From Loripinus fragilis (taxonomy: Eukaryota; Mollusca; Bivalvia; Lucinida; Lucinidae): a DNA stretch of 64,000 nt. A program made the position numbers and the translations under genes. The notes under the pieces are model-generated. The model saw only the letters and a program-made list of their open reading frames with translations, ran no database searches and was not told where the DNA came from. How positions within the stretch are numbered: the first letter of the stretch is position 1; every line of letters starts with the position of its first letter. Where the stretch lies: positions 73,997,601-74,061,600 of the forward strand of contig OZ026522.1 of NCBI GenBank assembly GCA_964019695.1. The letters are read 5' to 3'. This document shows positions 48,501 through 58,000 of this stretch, one piece after another.

Positions 48501-51500
48501 CTATGCTCTTTAAACAAAGCAAAAGTAACATCCAAAGGATCTAGTTAGAATCAGTTTAACTTTCCAATGCTAAATGGGACACTTTCATTGCTTCAAAAAA
48601 TATTTATTTCTTTTGTTCAACTTTCAGTTTTGTATTATTTACGGTACATGTAGTCAAAAATGTACAGGTAACTTCTAAATTATCTCCCCAAAATCATTTT
48701 ATTACAAAACATATTTGGTTTTTAAAACAATTTCATCAATTATCGTGATTCGTTAATACTCTGCATATGGTATGTTCAATAGATATCACCATGCTTACCA
48801 AATTATTCAAGAAAACGTGCAGAAATCACTTTTTAAAGCACTTTTTATTTTCATGAAAGTTCAGACCCCCTCCCCTTTCTACCTGCCATAACTCTCAAGT
48901 GCGTAGGAATTTTGAAAATATCTTGCTAGCTGGCTCTTGCCATTAGATTCACTTATTGCACTGATACTACATGCACCACACTAAAAGCTCAAAAGCAGCG
49001 TTCTGGGAATCAGAAAAATAGGCGTATAAGGCCCAAACCGTAAATGATCCTTTGCCATATGGCCAATGTCCATGATTATAATCCATAGTCAAGTTGTACT
49101 CCTTGATTTAAATCTCAGAGTAACTTCGACAACAAATTGATATCTCCCACCGAAATTATGTGAGATGTTTTCATTGAAATTAGGGCAATTAAAGAGCAGT
49201 AACTCCTGTATATCTAAGGACATTCTAATGAATAGTAATGTGCATCACGCCAAATTCATTGAAAATTAAGGCATTCAAAGAGCAATAACTTCTCTACACC
49301 TGATGACATCCTCATACCACTTCACACTATGGTCATATATGGTATTTCTTATATTGCTTGCTAATTTATGGTTGAGGCCAGAAAAAATCATTGATAGTTT
49401 GAGAACCAACTCCTCTTTTACCTAATATCCTGACAAAACTTCATGTACATTACCATATTATGGTCATATATACTAAATAGAATAAAATTTATGAATTTCG
49501 ATCAAATGCTTAGTTTTACTACGTTATCACTGAGGACATAATAAATTTTAAATCAAGCAATCATAGGACAATACATCCTTCGTTACTTAGGGTATCCTAA
49601 GTAAAACGTAATGTGCATAACCACACCATAATCAGAATAAGTTTCGTGAAATTTCATCCATTGTTTACTTATTTATGGCTGAGGATAGCAATCAAGGGCA
49701 ATAACTCCGCTAGAACTTCTGACACCCCAATAAAATTTCACCTACATCACCTCACGATAGCCATATATATTCAGTAAAAGTTTTATGAAATTCCATCAAA
49801 TGGTCACCTAGTTATGGCCGAGGAAGGAAAATCACATTGATATCTAGGCAATCAAAGGGTATTAACTCCGCTAAGACTGATGATGATGACACATCAATAA
49901 AACTTCAGGTGCATAATTTCACAAAAGTCATTTATATTCAGTATAAGATTTAAGTAATTCAATCTCTGGCTGAGGACGGAAAGATGGACGCCTAACCTAT
50001 ATTCCCGCGACTTCAGCGGGGGATAATAAGAATACTGACAATCTAGTTACCTTTTAATATCTGGAGTTGCTGGTATATTGCATCTTGTTGACATTGGTCC
50101 ATTTCACCCTTGTCCTGTAGACTTCCCTGTAATCTATTTATAGTTTGCTCTACCTGTTCAAGGGTACCAGTTTCACTGCTCTCGTCGATCTGTGGACCTA
50201 TCATAACGCAATGAATAAGCAATTTTATCCATATTAGGTATCTTAACCCTTAAAGCGTCAAGAAAAAAATGCATCTGAAAATGTCGTCTGCTGGAGTCGT
50301 CTGCTGATAATAATTGCCTTATATTACTGACAAATTAAGTATAGAAGCAAACAGCGTGAACCCAGAACAGACTGCTCCTATAGGAGCAGTCTGATCTGGG
50401 CACACACTGTTTGTCATAGAGGCTTCTTTTAAACATTTCAGCAGACGACTTTTGTTGCGATTGGCGCATTAAGGGTTAACCTTTTCAGACCAATGTATTT
50501 TTCCATAAAGCTACATACAATAAACTTAGTACGGTCCATTTTGTATAGTGAGGGTTCACGGGTTATATTTTAAAATCTGTATTTCTTTCTCTGAGGATTG
50601 ATTTCATTTTTAGCAAACACTGCAGACCCTGATGAAATGACGCAATGTGTGGCAGTTCATCTGGGTCTTCATTGGTTTTAACATATTTGAATTCAATTTG
50701 ACGTGCAAAACATATTTAGATATACATACGATAGCAATTGATAGGATTAGAATAGAAGCTCCTTTGAGTCTTCATTGTCCGCCAAAGTACCCGTTTATGA
50801 GTTTCTGATCTACAAAGGCCAACAGACACATGGTAGATTGGCTAGAACACCCTGGGTCAAAACATAATTTATATTCATTTTCATGGGATATTTAAAAACG
50901 GGGGACGGGGAGGGACATTTCCAGCGAACTCCCTGAACCCCCTCTGGATCCGACACTGATAGTATCTAACACATGAACCAGTAGCACAAACTGCAAACGG
51001 CAACATCTAACCATGGTCTACACTGCTTGCTACCATTAACCGGAGAGCGCAGTAACTTGAGATCAAGATGTCCAGGCAAGTGCGGTGGCTCGGTGGTAGA
51101 GTGTTACACTTGAGATCAGAGGGTGGCTGGTTCGACACTGTGTTGCGTAAACGGCCAGTCAAAATAGACAAAACAAATATCTTAATCACAAATGGTAGCT
51201 TAATGAAGTCGAAAGTATTGCAGAATGCTCCCCTTGAAGCATTCTGCAATACTTTTGACATGCATTAAGCGATAACTGGTCTTGAAAAACAATTTTCGGA
51301 CGTTTTGAAAGTGGCCATTTTACACAGGTTTTACTGTATCTTTCGTCATGACGCTTATCCTCTGCTTAGTACACGAAGACGGGAATCGTCCCAAGATGAC
51401 TGAAAAAGTGTTGAATGTGACGTAAGGCACCACCACAAACAAGATCAAGATATGCCTAGCCTCACCGCATGCACGGATCCAAAGGTGGGGATAGGGGGGT

Positions 51501-51995
51501 CCTGGAATTAAAAGTGGCTATAGGTTTCCTTCGAAATTCTGGTACGGACACACCCCGAGAAGCAATTGGACCCCTCGGGTCCAATTGCTACTAGAGGGAG
51601 GTCCGTACGACCATCTGTGAATTACATTGGCATCTAAAAAGGCTTTTTAAAAAGGACCCCCCTGACGAAATTTTCTGGATTCGCGCATGGCGTTTTGTCA
51701 TCCAGTCCTCACTGTTGAGCGCTGGTTCAACCAATGAAATCACACAAACATAACTAAAACTGTTAAGTGAGAAGTTAAGCTTTTACGTCGGAAACATATA
51801 TTAAGCAGCCAAAAATAATTTTGAAATTGTGACCACCCATCCCTACAAACAGTGATAGAACATCAGGACATGAAGAAAATGAGAACAATTGAAGCTTCTT
51901 TTTGGTATAAACGGGTCATAGAGCCACACTAGAGTAGCCCTTGTTCGCGTGCAAAAATAATTGGTTTCAAGTGAAGTGGGTAAATCACTAATGAT

Positions 51996-52032
<37 letters not shown>

Positions 52033-55000
52033 TCTTTTATTCTCTTAGGTCATTTACATGACATATAAGGAACTACATATTAACATAGACGGTAGCTGAG
52101 GTGTGAAACAGTATCAAATATCAAATTGAACGCTAAACTTTTTAGCAGCATCACGTTTGCCTTGTATATTTATTACCTGCGAGGATTGCAGTGGCTCGGT
52201 GGTAAAATACTCGAAAGGTAACTGGTTCGAGCCTCACATGAAGCACTGAATTGTGGCCATGAATTGTTTTGTATGAGAGCCAAACAAGCGTAGCTACTGC
52301 TGTTCGCATGCAAAAAAAAGTTTTTTTTCGAAAAGAGGGCGGATAACTAATGTAACAAATGTAGAACCTGCGAGAAGCGTAGTGGCTATGTGGTAGTGAA
52401 CTGAGGGGTCGCTGGCTCGAGCCTAAGCTGTTTCCTCGTTTGTATTTTTACCCTCTGATTTAGTATTGGTACAACGCAGGAAACGTTTTGAGATGACTGA
52501 AAAATTGTTGACTGTGACGTAAAACATCAATTCAAACAAAGTTGTCAGTACCTGTGTCTTGAGTTTCCTTTGGTTCTGTCGAAGGAGAGATGTTTAATTC
52601 CACCGACGATGTGCTGTCTTTCTCTTTTTCAAAATGTTCTACATTCCCGTTCTGAAATAAACAGTTAAACCTCGAAAATTCGAAGACCTCGATACTAGAG
52701 ATTTTTTTTCGAATTATCAGCAGTTCGAATTATAAATAAATATAAACACCCAAAATGATTGTCGTCAGGATTTTTCCTATCAAACATACATGTAAGTTTT
52801 GGGAGCGTCAAAGAAACGTCTCAAAGAGAGACGTTTCTTTGTCGCACCCAAAACGTATGTTATTATAGACAGCTATTGAAACAAATCATGAATATATCCT
52901 ATTCTCTGAATTCAGTGTGTCCCAAATTTATTTCGAATTAACGAGTATTTCGAAAAATCGAAGCATGGTGGACATTTTTTCAAGATTTGACATTTCTCTA
53001 AATTAATATTCTTCAAAAATGTTTTCCGGGACACCGTCAGAGTATCAAACGGTTTCGATCCAGATAAGGGTCGACGATATTTCGGTCCTCATCTGGGTCC
53101 AAACTGTTTGCAAAAGGTTATCAGCAGACGACAAAAGTCGCCGCAAGAAATAAGCTAATAAACCAAGCGTCCTTTTGTTGGACAAAGGCAAACAGTGCAG
53201 ACCCTGATCATACGCCACCGAATGGGGCGTCTGGTCAGGATCTTCAGTGTTTGCTTATATAGTGTTCCATTAAGATTTGAATAAAAATGGGAATACCACT
53301 CAACAACTTACATGGAAATAGACTGGTCCCATTGATAAGAGTGGTGTTAAATCACGCTAGAGAACCACTGTACTCGAACAGCTTAGTCATCGCGTGGTGG
53401 CTGCAGTCGACGAGTGCACAAAATAGTGAACGGTACCTAGCTGTTAAAAAGGTTAATTATTTTACATGTACTTCTGAAAATATTCATCGCAAATTATTGT
53501 CACATAAATCCAGCTGTTTATCTGCTTAACAAAATTTTTGTGGGTTGTGATACCAGAGTTATGCCAATAATGTGATTTTTCCTGAAAAAGAGGATGGAAG
53601 AAAAGTTTGCTTATGTTCTGGAGTTTATGCTTACTTAAGCTAAACGGCAAAACAACAGTACTTTAATGTGAAACGGTTCGAAAAGTTCTGAGGCTGGAGC
53701 ATTTTTGAAAGTTATTCAATCTTTTCACACTGTACGCATATACATGGACTTGAGCAGCCGTTAATTATTCTATCAAAAACTTTATGTGAACCAATACTTT
53801 GAGTTTCTTAAAGCTGCATAGTATGTAACTTTTGATATTTTAATTTTCGAACTAATGTTTCTATTTTTCAAGAACACAGTAAAAAAACTAAAATTCAGGT
53901 ATAGATTTTAACAATTTCGTAAATCTTAACAAATTATCAGTATCAAACAACAGCATTTATGTTAAAATTAACTGTCTATAATTATTGGAGGGACGCAAAT
54001 AATTACCAACAAGAGAAAAACGCACCTGTTTTATAAGATAATTCACTTTTCCGTGCAGTTTTCAGCTTAAGTGAACAGATTTATAGTGAAAACATAACTT
54101 AATTCTACTTTAACAAATGATTTAAAAAGAAAATAAAAATCTTCGAAAAATGTTCATAGTTGCAGACTTAGTCTCTTTAACAAACATAGCAAAAGAAATT
54201 GGGGTTATGTCTTATTACAATCTAGTAAAGTGTATGGTTTGTCTATTTGACGGGGTTAACATTTTTATCTTTGCGATTTTGTCAGGTCTTCCTTTAAATA
54301 TTTTAGCAGTGGATCTGCTACGTGTACATGTATAGATTATCCAAGTTTTTAACTAGTAGATGAATTAATGAATGATCGGAATGGGAGAGAGGATACCATA
54401 TATACTTTATAGTTACATATAAATACTGTAAATTGGAAATTTTCGCGAGTATTTTATATGCGCGAGAGTTTTATTTTCGCGAAAAGCGTTGAAAGACATA
54501 TTTGCCACGTTAAAAAATCGCGACTAGGGTATGATTCACCTGCATCAGTAAACGACAGAACGATTTCGCCATTTCGCAAGGATTTTATTTTCGCGAAACT
54601 TCGCAGATGTGAAGTTTCGCGAAAATAAAACCCTCGCGAATATTCCGAACTTACCGTAGTGAGGACCTATGGGTAATGTCTAAACCGAAAGACGTAGGGA
54701 AAGGGGGGGCAGCCATTCTTAGTTAATGAGGCGAGTGATATATAGGCGCATACAGTCATAAACCATCACAAAATATGTACTAGGAATTGGCATTCACTTC
54801 TTTAATCAGTACTAAGGTAGGGTTGTCAAAGAAATCATAGTTAAACGGACTTCCATGTTATTTGCATATTAATTACACGATTTGTCGATGAAAACTGAAT
54901 AAAGAATAAATAACTAAATTTATTAAAAGATTTGAAAGAGGTCGCAAAGGACGAAGTTAATTGGCCATATGATACTAAAACTTTGATTTTCATTCTCAAG

Positions 55001-58000
55001 TTTAATTTGCGTGTTTTAACAATTTATTGACAAAACCTGTGATACGATTAAACGCTGTTTATGCTTTAAACGTGTAAATGCAGAACGAACTCCGAGATCC
55101 GTGTAATTGAAGTTGTCAACGATTTGAGAGAGTGGATATAATTAAAGACAAACTTGAGCCGGCTCATGAGACTTTAACTTTGCTAATGATCGTTTGTGCG
55201 ATCAGCAAAAGCTCAGGCGATCCTGTGCATTCTCACAGGCTCACCAGATCCATCGCTGCTTGCACACAAAAAACAGGGACATACAATTTAGATCAAATGC
55301 TGATGCAAAATGAAAGATGCTGCTAAGAAAAGATTTTCACAGATTATCAGTACCATTGCATTACATGCTAGCATAATATACATGTACCAATGATTCGTGG
55401 ATGTTGTTGTTACGGACATAGTGAAATATCTCACCAACTGGCTCATGTTATAATGAAAGAAAAGTAAAGGCTCTTCTTGGTATGTGCATGACTGCAATAC
55501 ACATAATTGAGCCGCGACATGAGATTTCCAACAATGTGGCATTTTGACAAGTGTAGTCTGCGGCGAGCCTGTGCAGCCGCATTTTAAGCTTAGAAACTCC
55601 AAGTGCTGTTCGGTCAGTAGCTTAACAGTCATAGAATATTCAAACGCCAAGCAAAGGCTCTGACTAGACTGCGCGTATGCGCAGGCTGGTCCGAGTCTTT
55701 GCTAATCGCACATACCACATTGTTGGAAATCTAATGTCATGGCTGCTATTAGTTTCCAATTAGAAAATACACGTATGTCTGACAGACCCCGCCTGCTCAG
55801 CTACATGGACTAGTCAGACCTCAGGATGTTTTGAGTGTAAACTAAAAAGCACAGCAAAACGATGGCGCTAATTAGTCTGGGCGGATCGCATGCTGATCTG
55901 TACCTTTGTTGTTCAAATATAGCATACATATAATGTAGTTTCTTCAAATCTGAAATATGCCTTCTGTCACTTGAATTCAGCGTTTCCATTAAAATACTTG
56001 GAAAAGCAGTACCTGCTTAATCACGGTTAGTAATATTCATAAACAGAACCGAGGCTCTATAAGGGAAATCTTATGATTGTCTCTCCGCTTCTGTATATGG
56101 AGGCTGAAAAAATCGCCTAAAACCGTAAGTTTTCCATTCAGTGCTTTTATTATGTAAAATAGCGAAAAAAGGAGAATGTAGTGCTCCGCTCTGGTCTTTT
56201 AATTTTTTATCTTGGTGCGAGCTGAAAATGGTGTATCCTTTTTGTCGTAAGGTACATGAAGGCGGGCATGAAGGTTGTTTGCCTCACGACAAAAAGGATT
56301 CAGATGAAACCATACACAATTTGCAGCTTGGATTAGAAGTTGAAAGACCAGAGCGGACCACTACATTCTCCTTTTATCGCTATTTTACACGAAAAATATT
56401 TATTTTTTTAGTTTTATGCGATTTTTTTCAGACTCCATATACAGAGCCACTGGTTCTATTTATGAAGTTTCCTACCCGTGTTTTGCGTTATACGGATTGG
56501 TTAATGAGTGTACTTACCTTTGTCTCGTCGTTGTTGTTGTCATATCTGTGAGAATGGTGTAAGCTGTTCTCATTCTTGTTCTCTACTACGCCACTGTCGT
56601 CCAACATGGGTAGCCGCCTTTGGTCGCTATCTATTGAGTCCTTCTCTACCGATTTATACTTATCAACATTTAAGTGTGGTTTATGCTTTAGGTTCAATCC
56701 TGCCGTGTCTTCAAGTACATCATGATCACTAGTTTCAGAAGTGTCTTTGATATCACTTGATTCATCATCAATATCTATATCAGAATTATCTACTGTTTCA
56801 GCTTTGTCTTCTGTGTGAATGCTCGTTTCTGTTTCATTGCTCATCCTTTCATTTCTGAGCATGTCTGCTTTAAGAACAGGTTTAAACGCAGACAGTCTTT
56901 CATTATTCTGACTGAAGTTATTATTTATATTACTGGCAACTGGTGACATCTGAGAGTCGTCATCTTCTGTACTGTTTGCTGAATCTGTCGGGGAGTGTCT
57001 ATCCTCAGAAAATAGGGATAAATCCTTTACTGTTGGAGTTTGATACATATTTGGTCTAAAACTGGTTAACGGTGTGTTCATATTTGCCATATTGAAGTGG
57101 TTAGCCCACAATAAATCATAAGAAGGAAATATGAAATTTGAGGGTGATCTCCAAGGTGTATGACCAAACCCATGTGCGTGTGTCTGTTTAGCTACTTCTT
57201 GGTGACTAGACTCCTTGCTGAAAGGAAATGTTAAACCAAGCTGGTTGTGTGCTGCAAGAGGTGTGAATGGATACGCCTTTCCTGGTACAGAAAACATTGG
57301 GTAGTTAGGATACTGGCTTGGAAAGCTAGACTTTGATGATATTCCTGAACTCTCTAGATGAAGTTTTGGTTTCTTTGGTTCACTAGACGCTGATGGACTT
57401 TGTCTGAATGCACTACTCCCTGACACCATCCGCTTCCTGCTGCCACCATTGAACATCGCTTTCACGTCTTCCCACGCATGCATTATATCTTCAGAGTCGG
57501 TACCAGCCACTAATCCAAGATGGCGTCTCCAACTATTAAAGTTCGCCGCGTCAGGGTGGTTATATTTTGATTCTGGTGTACGGTGAAAATGGAATATGAA
57601 CTTATTTGGAGAAAAGAATAAATTACAAAGTGTACATTTAATGCATTTAGCTCTCGAACTATTGTATCTGGAAGGCTCAAATCGCCCTCTGCAACCCCAT
57701 CCACAGTTATGCTCCACTTCAAAATGGAAGTTTTCTGGTAATTTAGGTGGCAAGTTGTCTTCCAAGAATGACTTTACTAGTCGTTCCGCTTCTCGCTTAG
57801 TGATCATACCACATCGCCTTGATGAGATTGGCATTGCTCCAGCACGTCGGAGAATTTCTAACTGGACTGGCGTACATTGTACACAGGTTATTCCAAGAGC
57901 CACTCGTCTGTTGTGGATCTCATTGTAGCTAAATGACTTTAACAAGGTGTTAGATATCTGGGCAAGGCACAGCCTTTCCTTCCCGTCGATAAATAGGCAG

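Noticed and set aside
51843..52031. Minus-strand open frame rich in CLSV
   Set aside because: Produced by the (CAGA)n microsatellite.
56141..56551. 136-codon plus-strand open frame beside the SKOR donor
   Set aside because: It lies in a palindromic element and then runs antisense into SKOR exon 2.
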